DNA of 64,000 nucleotides from Abelmoschus esculentus. Taxonomy: Eukaryota; Streptophyta; Magnoliopsida; Malvales; Malvaceae. The stretch lies in assembly GCA_035048815.1 (NCBI GenBank), contig JAUCBN010000001.1:18119001-18183000 (forward strand), written 5' to 3'. The position numbers were made by a program, and so were the translations under genes. Positions 1 through 11,984 of the stretch are shown here, one piece after another (positions within the stretch are counted from its first letter, which is position 1; each line of letters begins with the position of its first letter). The notes beneath the pieces are model-generated. The model ran no database searches. It saw only the letters and a program-made list of their open reading frames with translations, and was not told the origin of the DNA.

Positions 1-670
1 CATGTATTCTTTTCCTTTTAAAACTCTTACTTTTATGGGAGACTTTAACTTAAGCTTGGACTATATAAACAAACTCTTAGGTCTAGAGAAAACAAATAGA
101 TTCTCATAGAAAAACCCTTAGCCGCCAACAATGACATTATATTCTAAACCTTCCTTGAGGATTAGGTTATTTGTAGAGTAGTTAGGGAACAAAGTCGTAC
201 TTTATTTGATACTTATTAATGCAATCCCGTTTTTCATAGTTTATTCTCTCTTGATTCTCACTCTTCTTTACATACGATCTCGAAAGATAAGTTTATGAGA
301 AAAAATTTATTTGTTTAGACTAGGGATAGATAAGCTCACAAAACGAGAGAATACAATCTTTGCTCATGGTATTGACTAATCCGAAAAGGTTTCAGCGACT
401 AAAATGAAGCATATCACTGGTTGTTGTTCACCCTTGATTCATACCGGAAGGTATTATAAAGATGTTGATTTCAATAGTTCTCCAAATTAGGATGAGGAAG
501 AGACATTTAAGGATTTTCTGTCGAACTATGAAAAGTTGAGTTGTCGATAAGGTATAATCCCACCGAGGCATCCAAAGTGACCCTTCTTGTGACCCATTGC
601 GGCAGCAGTTCAACCCTATATATTAATAAGTGGATAATATTTACAACTGTATTCCCTCTACAAAGCAATT
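1..670 (+). repeat. Truncated Athila-family LTR fragment
   Basis: The stretch aligns by eye with the body of the intact LTR at 49260-49940: the TATA-like 'ctatataaac' near 61, 'ccgccaac' near 123, the 'cgagagaatac' segment near 344 and the end 'ctctacaaagca' near 656-667. Both ends of the LTR are missing: the left lies outside the window and the right stops abruptly near 670, where an inverted LTR fragment begins. No coding content. Confidence 0.75.
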
Positions 671-682
671 GGCATAACTGAC

Positions 683-1316
683 GTGAGCTTTGGAGTCCTA
701 TACTTATTTTCAAACCTTTTCACCTTTATTGTCAAATTATAATACTTAAGATTTTCGATCCCACAAAGAATTGATCAACCTTGACTGTATGTTAATCTTG
801 TACGCGGAAAAGTAAAAACACAAGTAAATTGCTTTGTGTTGAAGATAACGTAATTAAACTAAGCAAACTAAATAAATAAATAAATGAAATCTTAGTGATA
901 GAGATAAGTCTAGGTTAATTGCTTTGTAGAGAGGAGTCTAATTGCACTTATTATCCATTTATTAATATATTGGGTTGAATTACCGTTGTGACGGGTCGCA
1001 CTAAGGTCGTCTTGATTGCCTAGGCGGGGTTATATCTTGTAGACAACTCAACATTTCACAGTTTGACAGAGCATCCTTGTATGTATCCTTATCTCTAATT
1101 CGAAGAACTATTGAAATTCATGTATTGATGATACCTCTCGGCATAAATCAAAGATGAACAACAATCGGTGGTTTGCGTCCTTTTAGTCACTAAGACCCTT
1201 ACGGATTAGTCGAAGCCCTTGAGCAAAGACCGTGTTCTCTCGTTTTGTGAGCCTAACTCTCTCGATATTAGAAAAATAGATTTTTCTTCACATACTATCA
1301 TACCGAGCTCAAATGC
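683..1316 (-). repeat. Truncated Athila-family LTR fragment, inverted
   Basis: Read on the minus strand this is the R/U5 side of the same LTR family as 1-670. Shared landmarks are 'ctttgtagag' near 924, 'gcctaggcgg' near 1018 and 'ccgagctc' near 1302. It ends at 1316, where the 3' LTR of the next element begins. With 1-670 it forms an imperfect inverted repeat with arms of roughly 400 bp. Confidence 0.72.
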
Positions 1317-2681
1317 TGGTGAAGGCTCCAAAGTCATATATTTTTCCATTTGTCGCCAAATTGTAGTATTTAAGGTTGTCGAACCCACAGGAATTGGATC
1401 GACTTCACTACTTCTCAAACCTGTACTTTATAAAAGTAAAGACACAAGTATTTCGATGATTGAGATAATTAAATTAACTAAATTAAAAACTAAATAAAGA
1501 ATAATAATAATAATAATTGAAGTGAAGCCAGGTTGAGTGCTTTGTAGAGGAGAATCCAATTGTAGTTATTATCCACTTATTAATACAATAGGTTGAATTG
1601 TCGCCACGACGGGTCGCACTAAGGGTTGCAGCAGCTGCCTAGGCGGGATTATGCCTTGTGGAAAACTCAACTTTCCATAGTTTTATAGAGCATCCTTGTA
1701 TGTCTCCTCCTTATCCCTAAGCTTGGAGAACTATTTAAATCCATGTCTTGACGATAGCTCCCATCGTGAATCAAGGATGAACAACAACCAAACACATGTG
1801 TCCTTTTAGTCGCTGAAACCCTTACAGATTAATCGATGCCCTTGAGCAAAGATCGTAATCTCTTGTTTCTTGAGTCTAACTCTCACGATATTAGACAAAT
1901 AATTTTTTCTTTACATTCTATCTTACCGAGCTTATAGTAAAAAGAGTAAATGCCAAGAGAGAATAAACTATGAAAATAATGTTTATATTAATAAATATCA
2001 AATATATTACAACTTTCTTCCCCAACAACTCTATAAACAACCTAAACCTCGGACGGGTTTTAGAACATGATGGTGTAGTTGGTGGTTTAAGGTTTTGTCT
2101 TTGAGAATCCGACCTCTGAGAATCCCTATCTTTAATGGGTGGCTTATATAGGTTAGGCCTAGGTTAATGTCTTCCACATAAGGAAAGATTTATACAAGGA
2201 AAACAATACAACTCCTTATTAAACTATGACACTTTATTCTATTTTCTAAAATAACTCCTTATTCACGCGTTAACCTTTGACCATGGATTGACTCCTTTTT
2301 TCTACTTCGGCTTTCTCTCGTTTTATGTCTGTTATAATCGATATCTTTTTCTCTCTCTGTCGAGCACCAATTGTCATCTTCAATCTGTTGCCGCGACCTC
2401 CAAAGTGTTGCTGTGGCTGGTGCTTATCTGCAATTCAGCTTTAGTTCTAGCATCCATCCTCTTGTTTGGTAGTTCTTACGATGTAGCTTCCTGTCTAAGA
2501 AAGTAAAGTATCAAATTCATCTGTTTTATGCCAAATAATAGATAAATTTTTTATTTATGTATTCAAATGCTTAAATATGGAAAATACGCAAAATTATCTA
2601 ATATTACCCTATAATTCGTCCTTTATTAGCAATAAACGACTAGGAAAATGATATAAAAATAGGAATTTTATATTCTTATCA
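1317..2681 (-). repeat. 3' LTR of the 1.3-9.2 kb element
   Basis: It matches the 5' LTR at 7814-9175 over its length, for example 'ctttataaaagtaa' near 1426 and 'gcctaggcgg' near 1638. On the minus strand it starts TGATAAG at 2681 and its last bases are accagc-like at 1317. The minus-strand promoter segment contains a TATA-like box near 2150. A G-rich run (read on minus: ttttggggtattt, ending at 2682) sits where a polypurine tract is expected. Confidence 0.8.
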
Positions 2682-3485
2682 AATACCCCAAAACTCGAAC
2701 TATTTCTTGTCCTTAAACAATGCAAAATATTGATTTAAGTAAGGAATTTTAAAGTAATATACCGTCCTGCCTGTCGCGACAGAACTCCTTTCTTGACTCG
2801 GCCTCTTCTTGGTTCTAGGAATTCCTTGGAACTGGACTATGAGTCTTAGTGGGTTTGTGCGTAGTTGTGTCAAAGTTGATTTTCTTTGTTCTAATCCTTT
2901 TTCTCGCTCAAGACTTTCGACTTGGATTTTTCTTCGAATCTTTTTCTTTTCTTTCACCCTAATTATATATAAATATATATTGCCATATACTTATACTGCT
3001 TGAGCCAATTTTGGTCATCTCAAGTGTTTAGCTATTCTCACTAGAGCCAATTTCGTACACCTCTAGTGAGTGGGAGAAAGACTAGATCCTAAATCCAGTG
3101 ATGGGCACCTCTAAGGACTAAACTAGAACCGGTGATAGACACCTCTAGTTAAAATCTAAGCCAAAGTCCTTATTCTTTTTTTTTAAAAAAAAGAACTTTT
3201 AAAATCAATTAAGACTAGAAGTGTTTATGTAATTCCAGGCTCATAATCTAATCCTAAGTACTAATCCTAGGAAACCTTTCTGAATTCAAGTCTAGTGAAT
3301 GATGCAGATTGTGGCGGCGACTGGAGAATATATTATTGTTGCGGTAGTTTCAATAAAATTCAATAGACTTAAATTATTTTTTTGCATCAAATTATAAAAG
3401 TTGTTAAGACAAAAATTAAGGTAGTAGTAGGATAATCTGAATACTTTCCATACATGAAAGATATTTACATATTACAAATATAGGA
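2682..3485 (-). other. 3' noncoding region of the element, with short GAGGTGC-type repeats
   Basis: No ORF is convincing here. About 3000-3165 is the reverse complement of 55240-55410 in the plus-strand relative and carries several imperfect copies of a motif around 'actagaggtgc' (minus strand). The presence of this block in two independent copies marks it as a standing part of the element. About 3290-3360 also matches 55050-55130. Confidence 0.6.
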
Positions 3486-5145
3486 TCAATACTCCCTCAA
3501 TGCATATAAAGTAAATAGATAAAAATAAAAGATAAGCCAAAAATAAAAAAAGAGAGAAAAAATACTACCGCCCTTTAAAATGTTGAGGATCCAATGGAAT
3601 CCTTGGAGTCGCTTCTGATAAGGAGCTTGCAGCGGGTCTTTGGTGGTTGTTGTGCTGCTACCTTCGGTAGGCTCACCATTGGTTTCTTGGCAGAGCGTAG
3701 TGGTTGGACTCGGATGGAAGTAGGATCTTACACCGGCTCGTCCTCCGTATCCATGTGGATCAGAGAAGTAGATGTGGCAGAACCAGGAGTTTTCCTTTTT
3801 TTTGCCAGTTTCTAGAGTTATGTAGTCCTTCACTGTTTGCATGAGGGATTTCATTTCATCGGATGAGTTACTCCAGTCAAAGGGAATAGAATCTTCTGGT
3901 GTAGTCGCTTTCTTTGTGGTGTTTGTACTCATGGATGCAGCTTTAAAGTTGACAAAAATAGTTTTGTTGCAGCGGCGACGGTTGTAGCAGTAAGGGATAG
4001 TGGCACAGTAGCAGAGTCAGTTTTTGATTGGGTTAGGTTAGTAGGGTTCTATTGTGGCATGGAGAGATTGAATGTGAATTCGGGGAAGATAATCGAACAA
4101 GTTAGGAGTTCTTACAAGATGGTGGCGATGATTGCACTGTTGAACTCCCAAAAATAGGTCATGAAGGCCAGTTATCTTCTCTCCATGCGATACATCACTT
4201 CTAGGATTCCTTATGGTGTGGGAATTTTCCTTTTTGCTAGGCTTGGAGGTTGCGCTGATTCGAAAGAGGTTGCTTCAACAGCAGTAAGGATGTATGCTTA
4301 TGGAATAGCTTCCTCTAGTTGTATTCTTTTTATGCAGACATCCCTGGTCGAACCCTTTTTCTTTGGTGTGTATGAGTCGGTTGGCAGTGTTGGTACTCTT
4401 TCCATATTTACCAATAAAGTGATTAAACAAGGGAAATAAAGAATACCTCTATCTTTGGTTGTACACTCGAAGATTTACTCGCTGATGATGAGGCCAACAT
4501 CAATCCTACGATTGTGAATGATAGAGTGAATGAGCGCCAGGCATGGCCTATCTACCATTTGGTTATGCGAAGTTGGTAGCAAGTTTCTCTTTACGAACGT
4601 GTTCCATAACTTGACCTTCGGTTGTAAGTCTCGGCGGCTAATAGAGACGCGATGCTTCCATGTATTCCACTCTACTCCAGGAATACAAAGTTCTACCTTC
4701 ATCATCTTATAATCATCGACCGTTAGAGCAGCAACGAACTTTACATGTTTATCATTTTCTATATGCAGGTCGAAGTGGGCATTGATAGTGATGTCTGCCA
4801 CGGAATTGCCTTTCCTCGCTGGTATGAGTAAGGATTATTCACCACTTGTCTATGCGCATAGAATTCCCTCACCCATTCAATGTTCGTCGGTGTTGGTTGC
4901 TTGGCAAACTTTTTCCATCTATGAAAAGTGATCTTGGACAAGATGAAATTATCTAATCCAAGATCTTCATCGTCTGTGTAATAAAACCTTTGCTCTTCCC
5001 GAACTTGCCGATTCTGAAACACACGTTGGTATTCATGCTTGACTTCCTTTGTTGAAAATCTGTGGTACTTCGTCACTCCAACAATGTTTTGCTGGTTTGC
5101 CATTTGTGTTTGTGGAGAGGATATGAAAGAAAGTTGAGAGAACAA
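3486..5145 (-). pseudogene. Putative plant transposon protein (Transposase_32-like) ORF, broken
   Basis: The N-terminal part (5145-4759) reads YHRFST..., then DLGLDNFILSKITFHRW, then NIEWVREFYAH and NPYSYQRGKAIP. These resemble the plant-specific domain known in Pfam as 'putative plant transposon protein' (PF20167), found in Athila-type elements. A frameshift near 4790 moves the reading to 4801-4475, and the reading is patchy thereafter to 3486. The plus-strand relative at 53335-54824 has the same core with stops at other places. The biochemical function of this domain is not established. It occupies the slot after protease where pol would normally continue. Likely inactive. Confidence 0.7.
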
Positions 5146-5520
5146 AAACTAAAAATGAAGAGTGAAAATGGTTACCCTTTTGCCCGTGTAATTAAAGGCA
5201 GAGAGTAGCGTATCGTTTGAGGAGTAGGCGTGATTATTTCCCTTGGCGTACAAGAGACACAACTCCTAGTTGGCATCCATTGACAACAAAATCAATATTA
5301 TCTTTGAATTTGGGCGGTATAATTCCCGCACGAGATTTTTCCATCCCTTGGATTGGGCCGCTAATTGATTGGGCTAATGGTCTTCATTAATGGTACCTAA
5401 ATAACTAAAAATAATATTAATAAGAACTATAGAAAAAATGAAAATTCTGAAAACTAAATTGCAAAAATTGAAATCTAATTCCTAATACATAAAACTAAAA
5501 TAAAAATAATAAGATAGAAA

Positions 5521-7700
5521 TTAGGTTATTAACGGAGTGCAATAAAATACATCCCCAACAACAACCATTTTTCCCTTTTTAAGTGAAGGAGAAGCTAATG
5601 TCCTAATTGATGTCTCATCGTCAAGTGGTTTTTTTCTTATGAACTTATGATTAGGGGGTACGCTGCCTCGATAGTGGTTTTCATAGTGGGTCTTATTTAG
5701 GCAGTCCGTTTCTGTATCAAAGTTAAATTCAGTTTTCACCTCGATTCGGTAACACTCGGCTGGTTCTTTAGGATACCTTAGAGTTTTGAATAGATTGATC
5801 TTCACTTGTTGATCATTCACCCGTATGACCAATTCTCCTTTTTCACAGTCGATCAATGTTCTGCCCGTGTATAGGAACGAACTTCTCAAGATGATTGGGT
5901 CATTTTCATCTACTTCACAATCTAAAATTAAGAAGTCAGTAGGAAATATGAATTTATCTACTCTTACCAGGATATCCTCTATTTTTCCTTCTAATAGCAT
6001 GTAAGAGCAATCTGCTAGTTGTAGCAGCACCGTAGTTGGTTTTGCCTGTCCGATGCCTAGCTTTTGGAAAACTGACTTAGGCATAAGATTGATGCTGACA
6101 CCTAAGTCACACAATGCCTTACCCACATATTGATCTTCGATAGAACATGATATGATAAAACTACCAGGATCTTTTCGCTTTGCTATGGCTTTATTATGAA
6201 GCATTGTCACACACCCTTCTGTTGCGGCAACAATTTCAAATTTTTCAATTTTTGTCCTCTTGGATATGATATCCTTAAGGAACTTAGCGTAGTTGGGCAT
6301 TTGTTTAATTTCCTCCACCATAGGTATATTAATATGTACCTATTTAAGGATGTCTAAGAACTTCTTAAATCGGTATTCTAGTGTTTTGATAGCGGATTCA
6401 TTATTTTGCATTCTCATCTCTACTCTATCCATGAATATGTCAGCTTTTTGGATGAATTTATTTGTGTTGGCAATGTAAGCATCAGTCTGAGCCATGAACG
6501 TTTGCAGTGTATTCTCCAAAGTTTGGATATCTGTTGTTTACTACTGCAGTAGCGCCTGTTGCGGCATCTGCTTCTGAATAGTTCTATTTTTCTACTTAAA
6601 TCTAGTATTTTGCATAGGTTGATGTTGCGTGTTTAGTGCATTGTTGGGGTTAGTCGATGAGAAGTTCGGGTGTTTTCTCCATGATGGATTGTAATTATTG
6701 GACATATTATTCCAATTAAAATTTCCAACAAAGAAAGTGAACTATGAATTTTTCATGCATTCGTTCGAGTTATGATTGTCACCACACGTTTCACAGAAAA
6801 CAGTGATTGCCTTTACTTCTCGAACATGACTCGTCTTTTGCAGATCATTTACCATATTTGTCAAGGCTGATAGTTGAGTTAGGATAGAATCTTAAGAGTC
6901 AGGATTTGTCATACCTCGCCTTGTTATGCATCGTCTAGTGGTCGGGTGTTGATAGTCATTTTTTTAACCTATCCAGAATTTCTAAACTCTCGTAGAGTGG
7001 ACGGTCTAATAGGGTGAGCATCATTCTCGTGGGAGTGTTAACTACATTGTAAAAGATTGACACGAGTCTATTCAGGCAAACCATGCATTGGGCATTTTCT
7101 GTATAATTCTCAGTATCTTTTCCAAGCCTAATAAAAATAATCATCTTCTTCCTATCTGAATGATGTTATGTCGTTTCACAATTTATCTGCCATGTTGGTA
7201 TAATTGGAACGTGTCAGAAAGCTTCAACATAATTTCCCTTAGTGAATAGGGAAACAATTTTAATTTTAGGATGTCGGTAGAGACTCCCAGCAGCTTAAAT
7301 GAGTTACAAATTTCCAAGAAGGACTTAAGATGTTGTTGAGCATTTCTTTGGTCGATCCCTCAAACTGGCCTAGGGTGTTAATTATGTTGAACATGAACGG
7401 TTTAAGCTCAAAGTGTTCTACCTCGATATTAGGCATAATTACCATAGAAGTTAATCCATCCAAGTCTTCTTCTAAATAATTGCGGGCGGTGCGTACGCAT
7501 TCCTGTCTTGGAATGTTTGCTAGATCAACAATTGCAAATGCACTAAGGTTGTCTGCCTTAGTGTAATTCATGTCAGCGTTGTTCTGCTGACCAGGTGCAA
7601 GATTCATTCTTTCTCTTACCCTTCATTTTAAACTTCTCGTTGTTCTTTCGATTTCATGATCGTAAGGGTATTGGGCTTTATACAGATTGGACCTAGTCAT
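5521..7700 (-). pseudogene. Athila-type gag-protease, broken
   Basis: The gag start is the ATG at 7700 (MTRSNLY...), about 90 nt downstream of the primer site. Recognisable gag segments include REYLEEDLDGL-like and HFELKPFMFN (7607-7266), then WTQVSIFYNAVN-like near 7050. A CX2CX3HX4C zinc knuckle is degraded near 6790. The protease part is open from 6321 to 5521, with KALCDLGVSINLMPKSVF around residues 70-87; DLG replaces the usual D-S/T-G active site, as is common in this lineage. The ORF ends VVVGDVFYCTPLIT. Several stops and frameshifts separate gag from protease. Gag would form the particle core and protease would process it, both in the cytoplasm. Confidence 0.78.
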
Positions 7701-7791
7701 ACAAAGAATAAACCTAGTGAGTTAAATAAATAAATAAATAAATAAAATAAAAAAGTATGTAAAAATAATTAGTAGTAAAATTAAACGCCAG

Positions 7792-7809
7792 TCACCAACA
7801 ATGACGTCA
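7792..7809 (-). other. Primer-binding site, tRNA-Asp type, degenerate
   Basis: The minus-strand sequence tgacgtcattgttggtga corresponds to the canonical tRNA-Asp primer site (see 13506-13523) with four C/G-to-T/A changes, two of them at CpG or CNG-type positions. It lies 4 nt inside the 5' LTR. Confidence 0.75.
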
Positions 7810-7813
7810 AATT

Positions 7814-9175
7814 TGGTGAAGGCTCAGAAGTCTTATGTTTTTCCACCTTTCGCCAAATTGTAGTATTTAAGGTTTTCGAATCCACAGGGACTGGACCGAC
7901 TTCACTGCTTCTCAAACCTACACTTTATAAAAGTAAGACACAAGTATTTGGATGAGTGAGATAACTAAATTAACTAAATTAAAAACTAAATAAAGAATAA
8001 CAATAACAATAATTGAAGTGAGGCCAGGTTGAGTGTTTTATAGAGGGGAATCCAGTTACACTTATTATCCGTTTACTATTGTAATAGGTTAACTTGTTTC
8101 CTCGGCGGGTCGCACTAAGGGTCGCCGCAGTTGCCTAGGCGGTTTATACCTTGTCGACAACTCAACTTTCCATAGTTCGACAAAGCATCCTTATATGTCT
8201 CCTCCTTATCCCTAAGCTTGGATAACTATTAAAATTCATGTCTTGATGATACCTCCCGACGTGAATCAAAGATGAACAACATCAAACACGTGTCTTTTTA
8301 GTCGCTGAAACCCTTGCGGATTAGTCAATGCCATTGAGCAAAGACCGTACTCTCTCATTTCGTGAGCCTAACCCTTCTGATATTAGACAAATAAATTTTT
8401 CTTTACATACTATCTTACCGAGCTCATATGTAAAGAAGAATAAATGCCAAGAGAGAATAAACTATGAAAATAATATTTACATTAATAAATATTAAATATA
8501 TTACAACATTCTTCCTCAACTACTCCACAAACGACCTAAACCTTGAAAGGATTTTAGAACATGATGGTGTAGTCGACGGTTTAAGGTTTTGTCTATGAGA
8601 ATTCAACCTTTGAGAATCCCTAAACCTAATGGATGGATTATATAGGCCAAGCCTAGGTTAAAGTCTTTCACATAAGGAAAGAGTTATACAAGGAAAAGAA
8701 TACAACTCTTTATTAAACTACAACACTTTATTCTATTTCCTAAAATAACTCCTTATTCCCGAGTTGACCTTTGACCGTGACTAGGCTCCTTTTATCTGCT
8801 TCGGCTTTCTCTCGTTTTATGTCCATTATAATCAACATCTTATTCTCTCTCTGTTGAGTACCAATTGTCATCTTCAATCTGCTGTCGCGGCCTCCAAAGT
8901 GCTACCATGACGGGTGATTATCTTCAATTCAGCTTTAGTTCTAGCATTCTTCCTCTTGGTTGGCAGTTCTTATGATATAGTTTCCTGTCTAAGAAAGAAA
9001 ACCATCAAATGTATCTGTTTTATGCCGAATAATAGATAAATTCATGATTTAAGTATTTGGATGTTGAAATATGGAAAATACGCAGAGTTATCTAATATTA
9101 CCCTTAAATCTGTCATTTATTAGCAATAAACGAGTGAGAAAATGATATAAAAATATGAATTTTATCCACTTATTT
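7814..9175 (-). repeat. 5' LTR of the 1.3-9.2 kb element
   Basis: Homologous to 1317-2681 throughout, with the same cytosine/guanine-poor style. The minus-strand start should be TG, but here it reads AAATAAG where the partner LTR reads TGATAAG, so the terminal dinucleotide has decayed or been overwritten by the junction with the next LTR. A TATA-like 'cctatataatcc' on the minus strand lies near 8640. Confidence 0.75.
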
Positions 9176-10204
9176 GATAAGTGCACAATTCACTATCACT
9201 TTTTACACCTTTCATGTACAATAATCACTTAATCTACACCTACTTTAATTAATACATGTACTTAATATGAGATATTTAGATATTCTGCTTTTGTGATTTA
9301 AAAAGATGATATTTATAGAAAAGGCAAGCTTTACTACACTTTTGTGCATTTGCAAAAATACCTATTGTCGCGGTAGCAATTGAGGCCGAGGTAGAACCTG
9401 AGGTCGCGACAGCACCTGAAGGACAAGTATCAATACTATAGGCAAGCTGAAGAGAAAAATGAGGTGGACGTTTATGGACAATCAACACAAGGATCGGAGC
9501 TGGAAAGTGAGTAGAAAGCCCAAGTCAAAGGCCACACGGGAAAAAAATCCTAGTAGAAATAAACTTGGAAATAAAACAAATATTTTTATTTATGTACTTG
9601 ACTTGTGTTTTACTCCAAGTTGTATTCCTACTTAGGAAAGGTTTGTCCTAGGTCAAGCCTATATAAACCACAGTCGTCTAAAGAGAAGAACAACATAATC
9701 GACATCGAAGACTAGAGAGCCAGATTCATCTTAGATTTTAGAGTTTTCTTTACTTTTCATTATGTTCTAATTTCCTTTAGGCTTAGGTGAAAGTTGTGGA
9801 GTATTAGTGATAAGAGATTGAACTTTTTTTCTTGTATCAATGCTATAAAATATCGAGGTTTGCTTATTCTTTACCATTCTTTATTCTTGCATTCAAGTTC
9901 GGGAAAGAAGTTTGTGAGTAATCTATTTATCTAATATCGGGAGAGTTAGATTCACGAAAGGAATAAGTACGATATTTTTCTATTCAAAAAATACTAACTC
10001 GGCCTAGGAATAGGTTAGAGTTTCAACGGCTAAAAGAAGTGTGTGGTTGGTTGGTGATTATAATTGATTCATGCAGGGAGGTATTATCAAGGATTGGTCA
10101 TCAAAAGTACATTCACTTAGGGATAAGCGGAGTCATCAAATGATACTTTGCCGAACTTTGGTAAAGTTCACCCAAGAGCAAGGGATTGTCGCGGCGGAGG
10201 TAAC
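9175..10204 (+). repeat. Truncated plus-strand Athila-type LTR
   Basis: It begins TGATAAGTGCAC immediately at the end of the preceding element. There is a TATA-like 'cctatataaacc' near 9658, then R/U5 features shared with the LTR at 56261: 'aatctatttatct' near 9920, 'ggagtcatc' near 10129 and 'ccaagagcaagggattg' near 10172. It stops at 10204, where a minus-strand LTR begins, so the U5 end is missing. The expected continuation was not found elsewhere in the window. Confidence 0.65.
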
Positions 10205-10205
10205 T

Positions 10206-10720
10206 TGATGCATGCTGAATATGCGCAATTGGATTGCAAGTGTACACGTCAAGTAATAAGTGATAAGTATTTTATGGAGTTATTGTCTCCTCAGGGATTG
10301 GTATACTTAATATGCTTCCTTTGGTCTTCTTGCTTCTGTAAAAGTAAAAAAAAAGATAAGTTTGAGAGTTGATTAAACTAAATAAACACAGATAAGTGTT
10401 CTGAAAAATTTTAAGAAGAATTGTGAGAGTATTGTGAGAGTATTGTGAGAGCAAGATTGAGTAGAATGCTAAAGAATTTAAGAATTCAAGAGTGAATAGT
10501 TCATGAGAGGGATGCTGCTTATATAGGCTTCGGCATTATGACCGTTTGAACCACTAGTCGTTTTGTAGCCATTTTGAAATTATTGTCCGTTAGTATTTAC
10601 TACCGCGGCGGAAAACTCGACAGATAGCCGTTACACTGTTCTGCCCATTGGAACTTCTGCGGCTTCTGACACTGTTTATTGCCTCGACAGAGTTTCTGCT
10701 CTAAACTAATTCTCTTTTAT
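10206..10720 (-). repeat. 3' LTR of the gag-protease element
   Basis: About 10206-10380 is nearly the same as the 5' LTR end at 13530-13700: 'aagtgtacacgtcaagtaat', 'ctcctcagggattggtatac' and 'tgcttcctttgg'. Beyond about 10385 the two LTRs diverge, so the U3/R part here comes from another subfamily or from recombination. A minus-strand TATA box (cctatataagc) lies near 10530. An 11-bp unit 'tgtgagagtat' is repeated three times at about 10422-10455. The right limit is approximate, placed at a pyrimidine-rich run (a polypurine tract on the minus strand) near 10705-10740. Confidence 0.6.
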
Positions 10721-10812
10721 TCTTGACTTTATTTTCTTAAGAAGTTAAATAGACATATTAAAAAAATATTAAAGAAAAATACTAAAAATAAAATAACCAC
10801 ATAAATTCTAAA

Positions 10813-11940
10813 TTAAACTAATCCTAATTTAATAAAATAGAATAGAAGTGAAGAGATTATATTACTGGTGGAGTTCATATAAATGCATCTCCCAAATTCC
10901 TCATCTCTTGTTGGCCTAGCCTTTTCTGCAGGTGCTGGCCAATTCCTTTTTTTATTCTCTGCCTCCACTTTGGCTTTAATTCTCTTACCAAAAAGTCTAT
11001 CGAGCGTGTTGCCTAGGCAGTATATTCTGGTACCTGAATCTGTTGTCTGGAGGGCTTTGCACTCTTCTGGACCATCAAACTTTCTCAAATTATGGAATGC
11101 ATTGAGTTTGACTTGCTGGTCATTGACCCTCATTGTCAACTCTTCATTCTCCACATATATTAAGGTTCGTCCAGTAGAAAGGAAAGGTTTTCCTAGGATG
11201 ATCGATGCATTTTCGTTAGCTTCACAATCAAGGACAAGAAAATCGACAAAGAAAATAAACTTGTCAACCCTTACCAATATGTCCTCTATTTTTCCTTCAG
11301 GATGCACATAGGATCTATCCGCAAGTTGGAGCAGCACTGTCGTAGGTTTTGCCCTTCCTATTCTAAGCTTTTGAAAAACTGATTTGGGTATGAGATTTAT
11401 GCTTGCTCCTTGGTCACATAGCGTTTTTCCTTCATAATTGTTACCAATCACACAAGGTATGGTAAAGCATCCAGGATCCTTCAGTTTGAGAGGCATGCGA
11501 TTGTGTAGCATTGCCATGCACCCTTCAGTTGTTGCCACTGTTTCAAACTCGCCTAGCTTCTTTCTCTTAGACATAATGTCTTTCAAGAATTTAGCGTAAT
11601 TGGGTATCTGTTCAATTGCTTCAACAAATGGCAAGTTGATATGGACTTACTTTAGAATTTCAAGGAATTTCTTAAACTGGTGGTCTTGTTTTTGTTTTTT
11701 CAACCTTTGTAGGAAAGGTAGTGGCGGTCTCATTTCATCCAGGGTCTCATTAGTTTGGAATTTAATACATGGGACCACTATGTGTCTTGCTATCTCAACA
11801 GGTAGTGCAGGTTCTGCCGAGCTCTCTGCTGGGGCATTATCCTTGTCTTTATTTTGTTCAGCATCCAAATCCTCCTTGTCTGTGTCCTTCTGTATTGCTG
11901 GTGGAACTTTGGTTGCTGACTTGCCCATTGTTTCCTTCAA
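10813..11940 (-). pseudogene. Athila-type protease, nearly intact
   Basis: The reading runs MKETMGKSATKV..., QRLKKQKQDHQFKKFLEILK, a single stop near 11650, then VHINLPFVEAIEQIPNYAK and the 273-residue protease domain. The active-site region reads KTLCDQGASINLIPKSVFQ, with D-Q-G in place of D-S/T-G. VRVDKFIF..DFLVLDCEANENASIILGKPF follows, a stretch conserved in all copies in this window. After the protease the frame runs to a stop at 10813 with no RT. Except for the one stop this is the best preserved protease here. Confidence 0.75.
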
Positions 11941-11984
11941 TTGTAGTTCACTTCTTGTTGTGATTGCTTTGCATTGTTCATGGC

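Larger units (their letters stand above)
1317..9175 (-). mobile_element. Athila-like Ty3/gypsy element, gag-PR plus transposon-protein ORF, no RT
   Basis: Order on the minus strand: 5' LTR (7814-9175), tRNA-Asp-type primer site (7792-7809), gag and protease (7700-5521), an ORF of the 'putative plant transposon protein' type (5145-3486), a 3' noncoding region, and 3' LTR (1317-2681). The LTRs are 1362 and 1365 bp and clearly homologous. No reverse transcriptase, RNase H or integrase motif lies between protease and 3' LTR, so the unit is presumably non-autonomous and would need enzymes from a full Athila element. All ORFs are broken. The flanking 5-mers (1312-1316, 9176-9180) do not match, so no target duplication is visible. 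Confidence 0.8.

Noticed and set aside
3486..3932. A separate 148-residue protein with a hydrophobic C-terminus (possible env-like transmembrane tail)
   Set aside because: It is the frame-shifted end of the transposon-protein ORF running into T-rich 3' noncoding DNA. The relative at 53335-54824 ends before the matching stretch.
10883..11311. Plus-strand ORF of 142 codons
   Set aside because: It is the complement of the well-recognised minus-strand protease at 10813-11634.
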